Positions 1 through 12,626 of a stretch of DNA of 64,000 nt are shown here, piece by piece. Positions within the stretch are counted from its first letter, which is position 1, and the number at the start of each line of letters is the position of its first letter. The stretch is from Eutypella sp. D-1 (taxonomy: Eukaryota > Ascomycota > Sordariomycetes > Xylariales > Diatrypaceae), in assembly GCA_023313575.1 (NCBI GenBank), contig JAJTTP010000011.1, positions 372,001 to 436,000 of the forward strand, written 5' to 3'. The position numbers and the translations under genes were made by a program. The notes under the pieces are model-generated. The model was not told where the DNA came from and made no database searches. It worked only from the letters and a program-made list of their open reading frames with translations.

Positions 1-277
1 TTATCAAGGTTCCATGCTAGATGCTTCGTAGGCCTTGGAGAACTCCATGTATGAACCGTATGTTTTCGGTTGCTTCTCCCTTTGCTCCACCCTCAAGGGT
101 CTTGACAGCCCCTACCCAAGCCTGGCTAGCTCGTCGGCCTGGCCTATGCACCTGACCGCACGAAGTTTCTGTCTTTTAAAGGGCCGTCTCCTTTACGAGT
201 CGCTCGTTCGGACTGACTCCAGTGTAGTGTTCCAGTGGTGGAAAAAGGGCAGCTTCGTTAATCATTCTTTAGTTACA

Positions 278-1943
278 ATGGCACGTCAGGGTAGCCGTAA
301 GGTCAAGAGCGGCTGTCTCACCTGCAAGTAGGTTGCATATCATGCCTTATTGAGGCCAACAATAGGGGTTAGTGCTGACGCAGACGCGTCTTAGGGTCCG
401 CAAAGTGAAATGCGACGAGGAAAAGCCGCGCTGCCGCCGTTGCACCAGCACCGGCCGCAAGTGCGATGGCTACGCACCCGAATTACCGGCCGGTGTTCTG
501 TTGCCCCGTCCCGGTTACTTCCAGAACGGCCCCGTCGACCCGAAAGAACGGAGAGCACTGCAGTTCTTCTGCGAGGCGTCCGGGCCCTTCCTATCCGGAC
601 CCCTCGACTCGTATTTCTGGACGCACCTGGTCATGCAATTCAGCTATTTCGAGCCCGCGGTGCGACATTCCCTCGTCTCTATCAGCACACTGTACGAGCA
701 AATCCAATATCATTCGCAGCCGCAGCCTCCGCTGGCAGATAGCCACACAGCCCTCCTTCACTACAATGCCGCCATCCGAGAAGTTAGGTCTCTCGACAAC
801 GAGCCCTTGGTATTGCTCGTATGCGTCCTCTTCATCTGCATTGAGTTCTTGCAAGGTAACCGCGAGGCTGCACTTGAGCACTGCAGGCACGGGATTATTC
901 TACTTCGCCGGGTCGAGCGCGATTATCCGTGGGCCAGAGAGCACCTAACCCCAATATTCCGCCGGCTAAGCATGCTTCCTGTATACTTCGGAGCGGCGAC
1001 AGTGAAGTTCTCGAAGATGGCCGAGTTAGGCCCGAACCCCATCCCGCACTCCTTCGACTCTCTTGCCCATGCACAGTTCTATATTGACGACACAATGAAT
1101 CGCATCATCGCGCTGGAGCGTGATATCGAGAGTACCGTGCCTGAGGACCAGCGGGTAAAAAATGGACCTCAGGTTCAAGTTTTCACTAAGAGGTTGAGGG
1201 CTATTAACGAAACTTTGGACGACTGGCATCTGGTATTCCTAGAATTCGAGCGCCGGCATCCGGTACCACCTGAGCGGGCCAGGGAGCGCGGAAACATCAT
1301 CATTCGGTATCATGTCGGCCGCATCTGGGCCGACACTGTATTCCGGGATGATGAGATGGCTTTCGACGAGCACATCGATAGATTCCAGCTTATGGTTGAG
1401 GAAGCGGACCAGCTCGATCCAATCACGAAATCCAAGACCACCCCGAAGTTCACGTTCGAGATGGGATTCGCCCCAATGCTCTGCTTCGCGGTGATGAAAT
1501 GCCGTTGCCTCGCTACGAGATTGCGGGCCCTCGAGCTGCTGCGGACCCTCAGCGTCCCTCGAGAGAACATGTGGGACACGCTCGGATTCTGGGCTATAGG
1601 CCGGAGTACGATCGAGGTCGAGCACGACATCAAGCTTGGCGACAACGGACAGCCTCGAGATGCCGAGGCCGACTGGGTAGCGATTCCACCGGTTGAGAGA
1701 AGGGTCCTGTATACATCAGCCAACCCCGAAATCGTAATGCGGGAGGTTGAAGACGGCAGAGTGGTCTCCGGGCGGATGGCAAAGTTTTACCTGCGCTCGC
1801 GCGAAGGAAAGATCCACGTGCGTTCCGAATTCATCCCGGGAATTAGCGACTCTGATTTCGTGGCGGACGTGGACAAAGCCCGACCTCAATTTGTGCCAGC
1901 ACCTCGCAAACAAATCGTAGAGCGTGAACCACAGGCCAAGTAG
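278..1943 (+). CDS. Zn2Cys6 (Gal4-type) fungal transcription factor
   Basis: A 532-aa nuclear regulator. The first exon (278-327) holds the start of the zinc cluster and a 67-nt intron (328-394) splits it. Joining restores Cys13-x2-Cys16-x6-Cys23-x6-Cys30-x2-Cys33-x6-Cys40, the exact Zn2Cys6 spacing, embedded in basic residues (KVRKVKC). The rest is a helical middle and C-terminal region of the fungal-specific transcription-factor type, with no transmembrane segment. The spliced length is 1599 nt, an exact codon multiple. The start is the ATG that leads straight into the basic arm. It lies just upstream of a broken cupin gene and may once have regulated it (inference). The DNA-binding family is certain; the target genes are unknown. 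Confidence 0.9.
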
Positions 1944-2351
1944 TGAGCTGCTTTTAAGGAGACGGTGTACTTCATCGCCCATCTTCTGCCCGGATCAACT
2001 ACATGGCTCGCCACTTCGCTGGACCAAAGAAAACCCCTCAACCCCTTTACAAAATGCTTGAACTGAAAACCCTGTACAAGCGGCCTTGAGAAGACGACAG
2101 CAAGAATAAGGCGTTTGACAGAATTGCGCGGCTGCTTATGCCATCAGCACTGCAGCACATCGGATTAACCGGAAACTTCGTCGACAAAATCTAGCACCTC
2201 ATGTAGGCCTATACCAAGTCGCAGGCTGCAAGACTCACTCATATCATTGACTTTCACAAGATCTATTTCGGTCGCCGAAGTCTTAACGTATGAAATAAGG
2301 CCACTCGGAAGCAAAAGTAAAAACATGATAAAACTCTCTAGACTTGAAAAC
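1944..2351. other. intergenic, regulator to cupin pseudogene
   Basis: No coding signal was recognised here. The stretch is presumably the 3' end of the regulator and the old promoter of the cupin gene. Confidence 0.5.
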
Positions 2352-3103
2352 ATGACAGCAGCGTGTTAGGGACTACTTCAACTCAGACACATCGCCCACG
2401 CCCATCGGCGCCGCTACAAGTTTTTGGGCAATCTGCCGAGGACCACGACGTACCTGACGGGCCACGATGGCACAGGGAAGCCTGTCATACACTAGGCGCA
2501 GTCCGCGGCTTGGAGGCCATTTGGGGTCATCGGCAAAATGGCGTTCAACCAGGTCTACGCCAATCGGTTTCTCGCCAATCTGAACGGCGGCGCCGACATC
2601 ACATTTCATGAAGCAAGTCGCCCCTAGCGATGATATAGAGCTGATGACCAACGGTGGTGTCAACTGTTGCACAATGGACTTCACTCTGCTATTCGAGGGT
2701 AGTAAGTATTATCTCCTTCCATACATCTGCACTACTACTCATAACATCTATCAATCCTATCGTTTCGAGACTGCAATGTCTCGCCTTACTCAGTACTTAT
2801 GCTCTATCGAGGAGGAATAAGATGCTGACATCAGTTGTTGTATCTAGGAATGCACCGCACACAGATTCTGGACTTTGGCATCGTAGTCGAGGGCCAAGTG
2901 GAGATGCGACTCGACGATGGCAGCCGCACGCTGCTACGTCGGGGCAAAGTGGCCGTATAGTGCGTCACGATCTACTCCTGGTACAACCCGAACTCGGACT
3001 CCTGGGCACACATCGTTTTCGTGTTCCAGCATATCGCAGCCCTGACGGTTGGCGCAGATCTCGGCGCCGGTGTCGCTGGCACGCCGCCTACCAAGAACAA
3101 TAA
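2352..3103 (+). pseudogene. broken cupin-domain protein gene
   Basis: Conceptual translation on the plus strand gives recognisable cupin blocks: a TGHDGTGKPVIH segment, then KMAFNQVYANRFLANLNGG, and after an intron (2702-2847, GTAAGT...TAG) MHRTQILDFGIVVEGQVEM followed by a GS-rich strand and the HIVFVFQHI end. The order and spacing match small fungal cupins that carry a regulatory-looking beta barrel. At least three lesions break it: a TAG at 2493-2495, a frameshift near 2621-2627, and a TAG at 2958-2960 exactly where a Gln or Arg codon is expected. An early TAG also follows the only nearby ATG (2352), so the original N-terminus is uncertain. The antisense reading frame over this block is a shadow. 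It is best read as a recently dead gene beside the Zn2Cys6 regulator. Confidence 0.75.
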
Positions 3104-3840
3104 GTAGATCGGCGTATTGATGCAGAGGAGGGAAAGAGAGCAGTTGAATCGGGCGACGCGTAGATTGGGCCTCTGCTGGCTGAGTTGGTATCCAAGCCCT
3201 TGGGTTCGAGCAAGGGGTGGGGGGAAAGCGACAAGAGATACCTAACTACCTACCTACCTAGACGGGTAGTTGTCTTAATAGAACAGTGTGCTTGTCGCCT
3301 CAGATGCTCGACTAGCTGATCCGTTAATCTTCACATCCCAACTGTACATTTCTTATAATATGGCTAGTTATGTATATTTGGAAATATGCAATATCTACTG
3401 CAAGGGTATCCTATAAAGAAACTAGACATTCCGCCAGATTCGCCTCGCAGTGCCCGGCGAAACCAAAGGATACGGAGATCCCACGGTGGCGTTATGCGGG
3501 ATGCACACAAGCTGGTATTGGAACACCAACTTGCGTCTTGAGTGGGCGAGTCTGACGTTCTACCGGATGCGGTTGGATCCGTTTGACGCCATTCCCAGCA
3601 CAAGCACGACACCGAACCCATGCCCATGGCTATGCTATATACTGAAGCCCATACAAGGGACTGTGACATAAAAACAACAAACCTGGCTGTACAATCCTCA
3701 AGTGGTCCTGGATAAAATTACAAGACATATAAAACCACCTAACCATCCACCACAGGCCCCTTCACCGACTCCTATAGTTCCCCTCATGCTTGCTCGGATA
3801 TCGTGAACTCTAACGCTCTTTAAAGAATTTTGCATGACCA
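3104..3840. other. intergenic, no gene seen
   Basis: The stretch contains short CTAC/TACC-rich repeats (around 3241-3265) and the 3' flank of the minus-strand sulfotransferase gene. No coding region could be supported. Confidence 0.5.
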
Positions 3841-5525
3841 CTAGCCTTTGTGCAACCTCTTGTCCGAGAGTAGTTGCCCTGTGGCCATTTCGACTACGTC
3901 GGTTGAGTCTAGTCGGTTTCCGTCGCGGTCGAGGGCGTTTACTCGCACGTACGATGCGTTCACTGGCGATATTCTCGTCTCAAAGCCCATCTTGGGTACC
4001 GGCTCGCCCATCGGTTCTAATGAAAGCGCATCGTTGCCGCCAGACTGCCCGTCACATCATGCGTTAGCTAGGAAGGAAATCCAAGAGAAAACCACGAATG
4101 CGATAAGCCGCCCGTGAGTGGTGAAATGCTTACCATAGACCAAGACACGACCTCGGTGGCGCCGTTCCAACTGACATAGAGATAACCGTCAACGAGAGCC
4201 ACGTCCGGGTTCCACGGCGGCTGGGCGACCCAGGTTGTCTTGTAGATTCGGTAGGAAGTTACGCCGTGGTCCCCCTCTTCCGTCCAGGGCCCGAACAGAA
4301 CGTCCATGACAACTTCACCATTGGCATCGTATTCGGTGATGCCGGGCACGGTACCCCAGTTGATAAGGGAGTGGCCGCTCGGTAGGGTGTGGTGGCCGCC
4401 CTGGGCCCAGGCGAGTACGCCATCCGGATGGGGATATTCACGCACAACGCGAGCGGTCATCGCGTCAAGATCGAGCTCAAGCCGGAGGCCCCGGCTGCAA
4501 ACGCCCTCGCAGCCCGGGAGCGACGGTACAGGGTACATACCCTGGTTGTCGAATAGGCTGATTTGGATCTTCGAGTCCGCGAGCGTGAAAGAAGGGTCGA
4601 TGAAGCGCGCGTGGTGCTGGAACCCGATGTTCGTAGCTCTGCCGTCGCTTAGGTCCTTAAACGAGTTGTTCTTGCCACCAACCTGCCAGATAGGGCTGCC
4701 GTCCGTCCCGTTGATCAGTGCTATCATCCGCAAGTGCCGCGCCGAGATCAAATAGTGGCCGTCAAGCGTTTTGAAAAGACTGTTCATGTGGAACCAGTCC
4801 CATCCGACTTCGGTCTGATAGAAGTTGGCGAACGACTCGCTCACGTCGAAGTGATCCGACCCGTGCCATGTGAAGCGCACCTCATTGGTCTCGAGGTCAA
4901 CCTCCTGGAAAGAGCAGTCCTGCAGGATACCGTCCTCAGGTCCGCCCGCTGGTCGCAGATCGTGTCTTATCGTGTGGTAGTTGTTCAGCATTGCGCCGCC
5001 GTCGTGCGTGAGCTGGAATTCGTGGTTGTCCGCGCCCGTTCCGAGGTCCACCGTCGTGACGTTGTGGACGACCTGGAAGTTGCCGTCCATCGACACGCCG
5101 CTGCCACTACCCCATCCCTTCATGTCCTCGCCTATCCAGAAGGTAAAGGTCTCTTTTCCATTGACTTCCTGCAATTGCGGGTTTGAACCACCAAGCTCCG
5201 GGTTGGCGTAAACGAGACTCAAGTCTCGCGCATCGAAGACCATCGGAGTCCTCCTCTGGCCGGGGACAGCGGGCGAGATCAATATATGGGGCGAATCGTC
5301 TATGCGGTCCTTCTCGAACACGTTTATGAAGAACAGTGGTGATATCAAGTCCGTTGAATGATACGACTGGTTAGGCTTTGGGCCATATCCTCCGGCGTGA
5401 AACAACTCTTCGTGGCCACCGGCCCGACTAGGGAACTCCACGTCGGCGCGCACCCGCGAGATGGGGGAGACGAGCAGCAGCGCCGACAGAAGCGTTGCGA
5501 GGCCCGAATTGTGAAACAAGGCCAT
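3841..5525 (-). CDS. secreted arylsulfotransferase-like protein (ASST/Arylsulfotran_2 family)
   Basis: A 531-aa protein in two exons, 5525-4134 and 4044-3841, with an 89-nt intron (GTAAGC...CAG). The N-terminus is a clear signal peptide: a Leu/Val-rich core ending near SRVRA. The body is the beta-propeller type seen in fungal ASST proteins, with repeated motifs such as HEFQLTHDGGAMLNNYHTIR, WFHMNSLFKTLDGHYLISAR, IWQVGGKNNSF, FQHHARF and AWAQGGHHTLPSGHSLINWG. The histidines in the HHAR and GGHH blocks are the likely functional ones. The second exon supplies the conserved closing strand (GFETRISPVNASYVRVNALD). I chose the ATG at 5525 because longer readings put charged sequence ahead of the signal peptide. 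Bacterial relatives move sulfate between phenols; the substrate of fungal members is largely unknown, so activity is an inference. Confidence 0.85.
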
Positions 5526-8500
5526 GATCGTGGTGGGCGGTCGTGCCAATGGAATTAATATATTAAAACGAGTGACAGGGCTAAACCGGTATCCAGTGAC
5601 TACAGAGGTCACTAGCCTACCTGTTACCAAGAACCAACCACGGCTGTCTGTGTGCTGTGTAACACGGCTTTTCAGCAACTAGTCTCACAGTCACCCGTGG
5701 ATTCTACGAATTTCGTGTTATATATACAAAGGAGTGTCGTGGAGGGCGCAACCAGGCGAGATCTATCTTGAATATAACATCACTTACCAGCCCGGGGGAG
5801 GGGCCTCCCCAGGCTAAATACGTACGGAAGGTAGGTAACACTACCATATCTGATCCTCGCACTCAACATATGTGGGTAGAGAATACTCATGCAGGTCTGG
5901 GCGTGGAGATACACTGACACCACAGAGTCGAGCAATCTGCAATCTGGCAACCAGGCTCTACCTAGGGACCGGCTCACGGCTGTCGGGGCTAGCAACCGTC
6001 GGGGCCAGGGGGTGTGCCGCGGCCGCCCTGAGAAAGCCTGGTGAAGATCAATATACTTATAGGAGGGGAACCCACTGTTTCTAGGCGTTTTCTCAGCGAA
6101 CCAAACCACAACAAGCACGCTGGTTGGCTGGTTTGCCCAGGTACCAGGGATATCTAGTAAGCGAATCCTATTCTTGTATAAGTTTTCGAGGCGTGGAGGA
6201 CTGCATAATAAACCGACCATAAACAGCATCAATACATACTTCGCGCCTGCCCAGCCGGGTATGTGCAAGGTCCTACCACCGAAACTTGAAACGCTCACAT
6301 GCCATCGCAAGTCGAAAGCGTGGCCACGGATCATCTACGCGCGAGGAGGCTGAAGATGAGGCTGGGAAGGCGCTCTTGATCCGAAGGTAATACGCAAGCA
6401 TGTCAAAACATCGGAGCTGACCGCGACAAAAAGTGCGACACGATAAGCATGTCTGTTACACTGTCAGTCGAGGGAAGAAAAAGCCGGCACCCGAAGGCCC
6501 CAGGCAACGGCTCCTCGGTCGCAACCCACACCGTGGGATGGCATGTAACTATTCGGCCCTCTCACGGCTATTTAGCAGTCGCCAGTTACCAGTTACCTAA
6601 TGCGGGCAGGCATTTTTTGGAGGTGTGCAGGCGTGTCGGATGCCAGCAAGTTTTGCCGTCGACTTCAGATGTTGTCGAAACTGGCAGTCCGCAAAGCAAT
6701 CTCACGATGATCATTTCTTGGCCACGCGCGTTCGCTGGGTACTAAAGCCCGTCAACTGCCTCTAACGGGGATGCGGGCGCCCGTGGCTGACCTGTCGCGG
6801 GTGGGACAGTCGGCTTGGCATTACATCAGGAGCCCGCCAGTCCGCCGATCGTCACCGCGATTGAGCTTAAAATACCTGGACGCTCAGGACCTCGGTCGCG
6901 GTTGGACGATATGTAAAAGACACCCAGGCTTGCCAGGGATAGCACCCTCCGTCCGTTTGTTACCCCTTGGTTAATAATAAGGGATATGCGAATCAAATCC
7001 TTCGAATATATCGGCCTAACTACCAAACTACTTGGTGTACGTTAGTTAGTTGATATGTCGGAATAAGATAAAGAAATGGGAAAGGGGTAACATCCTAGTA
7101 ACAGTTCTATGTACAGTAGCTACACTCATCGACCGGGCCTGCGAGGTGACAGGGCGAGCGATTGCAACATTGACCGGAGGAATGACAACACCTGCTCATT
7201 GGATATTCACATTCCGACGGGTGTTCGTCGAGTCGCTACGGAAACGCTGCATGGTCGACAAGATGAATGAATGGTTTACTATACTTCGTACATGGACATA
7301 TTCAGCCAAGTTCCGCATAACAGCATGATCAGGCGGCCAAATCGGTTCGTCATCATCGCAACCGCACAGATCAACCACGGCCGGAAACCCCTTGCTGGGT
7401 ACTGTAAGTAAACCGGTTTTAATTTGGTCATTGGCATTCCTTTCTTCCTGTTCCTTATCTTTTTTTCCTTTCTTTTTTTGAAAAATAAAAGGAGAAAAAA
7501 AAATAAAGTAAAGAATCCCTGTCACATAATCCAAACCCTTATGAAAGTGTGTGGATCAATCTTACTCTATGCTTCCATCGCACTTCTTCCTCTCATGGCT
7601 GCGTGTGCCCACACTCCGAGAATGGGGAAGCCTGCGATTGTCTGCGATAAATAACTTCCTATTGTGGCATCCCACTTTACTCCGAATTCCAGAACAGGAA
7701 TGCATCAATTTTATTCTTAGTTTTGCACGCCCAATAATGTCAACATAGCTAATAGAGCCGAAGACCGATGAAGAGGCGATCCTAGCGGAATCAATCTCCT
7801 GGCCTGGGTAAGCCTGGACGGAGTAAAAAGCAGTTCATATTAAACTTTTTCGGCCATGTTATACCAACGATAACCAGAACCTTGGAAGCGTGCGTCAGCC
7901 AGCCCACTTTCAAACCACATTTTAACATCGAAACGTTAGAAGGCGACCCCTGGTGTGACAGGCCCCTGCGAATCACGATTGCTTAATCTATTGTGCTAGT
8001 GCACTACCAAGCCAAACAACCGAGATGATGATCTCATCTTCTCCTGAGGCGAAAGCTGAGAAGTTCATGCTATGTATATTATAATGGTCGCCGCATCCCC
8101 AGTGCCGTCAAGCCGTGTAAGTGTAAATAGGTGCATATGTGTCGAGTGCAGGCCATCCCTATGTTTGTAGATTTCTCATCTCTAGCTTCCTGCGTTCGGT
8201 TACGAGAACATCATCGGATAAGTAATCATATCATGGCCTGAGGCAACAATTGCCAAAAAATGTGATTGGTCTCTTAAATGCTATTACCGGGTGGATTCAC
8301 TGTCTATCAAGATTTAAGGTGACTGGAAAAATCGTTAAGAAAAAGTGCAATCTGCTTGTTGTAACAAAGAAAGCAACGAATGCTCGTTTATGGCATACGT
8401 GGGTTACCGCGATACTTGAATTCATATATCAGATAATACTATATATTCGGGGCAGTATTGCGCCGGAGCTCATGCCGCAATTAGTGCCTATCGAGATTGT

Positions 8501-8585
8501 CCGGGACGGGAGTCAAGCGTAGCCGAGGGTAAATCTAATCTATGGTTTGCCTACAAACTCATACTCGCATCAACACGCATGCACA
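5526..8585. other. 3-kb intergenic region
   Basis: The longest frame (6334-5780, minus, 184 codons) shows no recognisable domain and no plausible exon partners. A T-rich then A-rich tract runs from about 7440 to 7505. No RNA gene or transposon ends were recognised. The left part presumably holds the promoter of the sulfotransferase and the right part that of the thioesterase. Confidence 0.5.
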
Positions 8586-10111
8586 ATGAGACCCTGTAAA
8601 AGCGCATCTATCAGGCGCCTGGCCGCCTCCGCCTTACAGCCTGGGCGGACGAGTCAACCAAGAATCCTTCAGCCGCCCCGCCTCCGGTCGACTAGAGGTC
8701 TCCACATCTCGGCAGCACGACATACGGACGGGGTGTTCCGGGGACTCTCCGATGATAGGTTGTCGACGCCCTGGATAGAGGCCTGGAAGGCCCAGCAGGA
8801 GGGGAGGAGCGCTGGGCCGCCAGGACCCGAGACGGCCGGGGAGCGCGACCTGTCGCCGAAAAAGATGAGCGATAGCTACCACCGCGTCGTCCTTCCCCTC
8901 GGTCGCGACCCCTGGCTATCCGACACGTACATCAACGCCAGCGGCCACATCAGGTATGCAATATGTCACCCACCTTCTTCTTTAGCCCTCCCTGGCAGAC
9001 GCATGTGCGGCCCTCTAACCTCACCGCCCCATGCAGGCTCGGTACCGTCTTCATGGACTTGGACGCGCTGTCCGGCATCATCGTGTACAAGCACACGGGG
9101 CCTGGGGTGATGACAGTGACGGCGGCGCTGGACCGCATCACCATCGCGCACCCGCTGACGGAGATCTGCGACCTCGAGTACTCGGGTCAGGTGACGTACG
9201 CGTCAGGGCGGTCGAGTATGGAGATCACGTGCAAGGTAGCACGAGCGCGGGGGGAAGGCGAGCCGAGCCGGCCCGAGGACGTGCTGCTCACCTGCACCTT
9301 CACGATGGTGGCGCTGGACCCGGAGACCAAGCGACCGGTCAATGTGCCGCGCCTGGTATGCACGACGGCGGAGGAGGAGCGGATCTTCCAGGCGGGCGAG
9401 GCCAAATCGCTGGCGAAGAAGAAGACGGCGCGGACCTCGCTGCTGGCCACGGAACCGAACGATCCGGAGTCAGCGCTGATCCACCGGATCTGGTTGCGGC
9501 AGGTGGCGTACCACGACCCGGACAGCGGGCTGCGGCGGCCGGGCAACGTGGTGCCGATGGCGCGCACGCAGCTGCAGACGGCGTCGATCATGCAGCCGCA
9601 GTACCGGAACCGGCACCAGACGATGATCTTCGGCGGGTTCCACCTGAAGCAGACGTTCGAGCTGGCGTTCTGCTGCGCGGCGAGCTTCGCGCACGCGCGC
9701 CCTACCTTCATCTCCGCTGACCCCTGCACCTTCCGCAACCCCGTCCCCGTCGGCAGCGTCCTGTACCTGACGGCGACGGTGGCGTACACGGACCCGCCGC
9801 TTCTCGAGGGCGAGGACGAGGAGGAGCCGCGGCACGCGGACCCGGAGAGCCCCGTCACCCGCCTGCACGTGCGCGTCGATAGCAAGGTCCGCGATGTCGA
9901 GCACGGCAACGCGAAGCCCACCGGCCAGTTCAACTACACCTTCTCCGTGCCCCGCGACGTCAAGGTCCTGCCCCACACCTACCAGGAATACATGATGTAC
10001 GTCGACGCCCGCCGCCGCGTCCGCCTCGGCGACTCCCAGCTGCGCCAGGAGCTCGCCGAGACCGACCGCCAGAAGCGCGCCCATGTGGACGACGTCAACC
10101 TCACTGAGTAG
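8586..10111 (+). CDS. mitochondrial ACOT9-like acyl-CoA thioesterase (double HotDog)
   Basis: A 480-aa protein in two exons with an 83-nt intron (8954-9036, GTATGC...CAG). The first about 45 residues are rich in Arg, Ser and Ala and poor in acids, as in mitochondrial targeting sequences (RRLAASALQPGR, RSTRGLHISAARHTDG). Two HotDog repeats follow. The first includes GTVFMDLDALSGIIVYKH and the second HQTMIFGGFHLKQTFELAF, the helix-and-strand signature of the ACOT9/ACOT10 branch. Relatives hydrolyse acyl-CoA to free acid and CoA in the matrix. The last residues are charged and variable. The start was set at 8586 because it begins the basic leader; an in-frame ATG 39 nt upstream is possible. GC-rich third positions match the housekeeping neighbours. 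Confidence 0.88.
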
Positions 10112-11193
10112 TACGGGGGTACAGGGTGCTGGAATACCCGGCTGTTGGTCATGCCGATCCTGGACCTTACACACTCTACTTCCGTTCAGCCCAGAGGGCG
10201 TGCGGGAATCATAATGTTAATCCGCCATAGGCAGTTCATGTCATAGCCGGTTTACTGGAATTAAACCCCGTCTAGTTAGATCTAATTGGTATACTGTTCT
10301 GCGACGATAGCTGCGAGAACTAGATGCCCATCCTGCGGGTCGTCATATACTCTCCGCCCATTAGAGTGAAGCTGGCATCTCCAGCTTATAACTTTACACG
10401 AATGGCGGTCTATGTGCCGTGGCTGCAGCCCACGCCTTGGAAGCTCGTGCCACAGGACGACGGATAAGCTAAGAAGGGGCATGCCGAGGCGGCTTGATTC
10501 GTACATAGCCACCGATGTGGTGTCTTCATGTTCTACATAGATTCGGGTTCGCGCCCCATAGATGGCAACTATTGTTATATCAACCCACGCGTACTAAAAG
10601 ATCCTTTTCGTGCGGTTGTTGGACAATGTGTCCTGATGGTTTGTGAAGTTGTGTCATGGACACCAGCTTTCCCAACTAGGATCGTACGTACCTCAAGTCC
10701 GAACCCCGGCTATTAGTAAGTATAGGTATCGACCTTATAGGCCCCGTTTTCTTTCTTCTTCTCCGTTCCGCCTGTTGCGACTGGCAATCCTGTCGTGAGG
10801 AGTCACGGTGCGCATATGCGATTGCGTTCTTTTTACGGAGCCCTAGACTAGGATATAAGGGAGGGGGGCAACACTTGCTCGACAGAATCCAGGGTTACGG
10901 GGTTATTCATTTCACATGCCCCGAACACGGACTTCAGGGACGGTTTTCGTATTGGTATAATACAAGCTCTCTGTACATTTTCTACATCTAAGCGTGATTG
11001 GAGCCGGCCGTCTCCGCACTGCGCCCAAGCGGGCGGTGCCGTGTGCAACGAGCGGTGGCGGCGTAACAATAACGTATTCCATGCCCACTCCACACATCCG
11101 CCCGCTGGTTGTACTAGGGGATCCGTCCTCAAAACAGTGGGCATATCTCTTTGCGACAATACGAGACCCGGACTGACTGGAGAAGGCTCAAGC
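10112..11193. other. intergenic between thioesterase and mL50
   Basis: The two flanking genes point toward each other, so this should hold two 3' ends. A 130-codon frame on the minus strand (11240-10848) overlaps the mL50 3' end and has no recognisable features. Nothing else was seen. Confidence 0.5.
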
Positions 11194-12626
11194 TTAGACG
11201 CCGCCCCTGAGCCACGTGCGCTCCTTGTTCTTGCGGGCATAGCCGTGGCCGTGTGCCGGCAGATCGCGCTTCCGGAACTCCGCCTCGATGAGCTTGTAGC
11301 GGCCGACGGCAGTCTCGCGGTCGCCGCGGGTGACGCGGCGCGGGACGAAGGTGACGTTGGGAAGCTGCGTTAGCTCCGGCGTCTTCTTCTGCTGCTGCTG
11401 CTGCTGCTGCTGTCCCTCCGCCTGCTGCGCCTCCGCTTCCTTCTGCCCCTCCTCTTGCTGCTGCTGTTGCTGCTGTTGTTGTCGGAGTTTGAGGTCGCGC
11501 TTTAAAATCTCGTCGGTCAGCGTCCGCGGCTTCGGCGGCTTCTGCAGCACGCGCAGGAGCGACTGGACGTTAGTGATTTCCGATAGCCGGTGGTCGGGGA
11601 TCAGATGGCCGGTTAGCTGGAAGATGCGCTTCGTGATCTGTGCGGCGGATAACATAGTCAGTTTAGTTCACGGCTAGATCACGCTACATGCATGGGCATG
11701 GGAGGGGGACTTTTGGGGCTTTGGGGGGAGGGGGGGGGGCAGAGAGGGAGGCGCGTGTGAGTCAGACGTACGGCAAACTTCAGCCTTGGATCAACGAGCG
11801 GGACAAGTTTCCAACTCTTGTCCCAGGACTCCCTAAGTTCCTCGATCTCTGCAGGCGAAAAAATGGATTTGGGCATCTTGCCCGTAGTCGCTGGGAACTC
11901 GACAACTTCACCCGTCTCTACATCTGCGATATTAGGCCCTTGGTTAGCCAACTCCCAGTCCAGGCTCCTCAGCACGCCGGTGACGTCGCCCGTGAGCTGG
12001 ACGGAACCGTTGGCGTCGGCGCGGAGGTCGACGGTGAGGGTCCCGTGAATATCGACGACGTCTCCCGGGGTGGCTGGGGGCCAGACAGAGATGAGTTCGG
12101 CTTCCTTGCCGGCGTGTTTGAGGGCGAGGGCCTCGATGACGGCGCGGCGAGCGGCGGCCTCTAATACGGCGGGGTGCATGACCTTGCGACGAGCTCGGAA
12201 GCCCTCGAAGTCGCGGCGCCAATGATCGGGGGACTCCCACCAGTCCTCAAGGCCACCGACGGTCTCGAGACCTTTGGAGGTCGTGGCAGGGGCATAATTT
12301 GTGTCGGACACCTCGTCGCTCCGCACGGCTTCGGTTCGCGAGGGCGGGGCTATGTAGGGAGCGAGGCTCGCGCCGTCGAGTTCCTCTCCAGTGGCTAGAC
12401 TTTGAGGGATATGCGACTTCTCGATTTGCGTGGAGTAGAGGCGAGTGAAATGGACGGACGAGACAGACTGACCGGGAGCCCGTATCGTCGTCGTCGCTGG
12501 CGTTCGGGGCGCGGTGGTGGTTTGTGTGAAGGTTGTTGCTCTTTGGCAGGGAAAAGACGCAATTGGCTGCTTAGCGGCGACGGAAGCAGAGCCTGATGGC
12601 CTGCGTATTCTCGATATCCTCCTCAT
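11194..12626 (-). CDS. mitochondrial large ribosomal subunit protein mL50
   Basis: A 432-aa protein in two exons (12626-11772 and 11637-11194) joined in frame across a 134-nt intron. The N-terminus is a basic mitochondrial leader (MRRISRIRRPSGSASVAAKQ). The core around GLEDWWESPDHWRRDFEGF and the block ITKRIFQLTGHLIPDHRLSEI match the Ribosomal_L50 family (yeast Mrpl13 is its mL50). The C-terminal block LPNVTFVPRRVTRGDRE followed by VGRYKLIEAEFRKRDLP is the usual end. A species-specific polyglutamine insertion sits in exon 2. The intron carries a very G-rich plus-strand tract (about 11700-11742), which is C-rich in the transcript. The next ATG upstream (12641) is possible, but this one begins the leader. 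It acts in mitochondrial translation. Confidence 0.87.
11389..11481 (-). repeat. CAG/CTG microsatellites coding polyglutamine in mL50
   Basis: Two runs of CTG/TTG on the plus strand (about 11389-11413 and 11455-11481) encode two glutamine tracts separated by an EGQKEAEAQQAEG linker. Such triplets expand and contract easily, so the tract length should vary between strains. Confidence 0.9.

Noticed and set aside
2373..2684. 103-codon frame antisense to the cupin remnant
   Set aside because: The plus strand shows readable cupin blocks, so the minus frame is a shadow.
3190..3230. Possible tRNA B-box-like GGGTTCGAG
   Set aside because: No matching A box or acceptor stem around it.
5780..6334. 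184-codon frame on the minus strand upstream of the sulfotransferase gene
   Set aside because: No domain, no signal peptide supported by neighbouring splice signals, and unremarkable composition; probably chance.
10848..11240. 130-codon frame on the minus strand
   Set aside because: It overlaps the mL50 3' end in another frame and continues into intergenic sequence with no recognisable feature.
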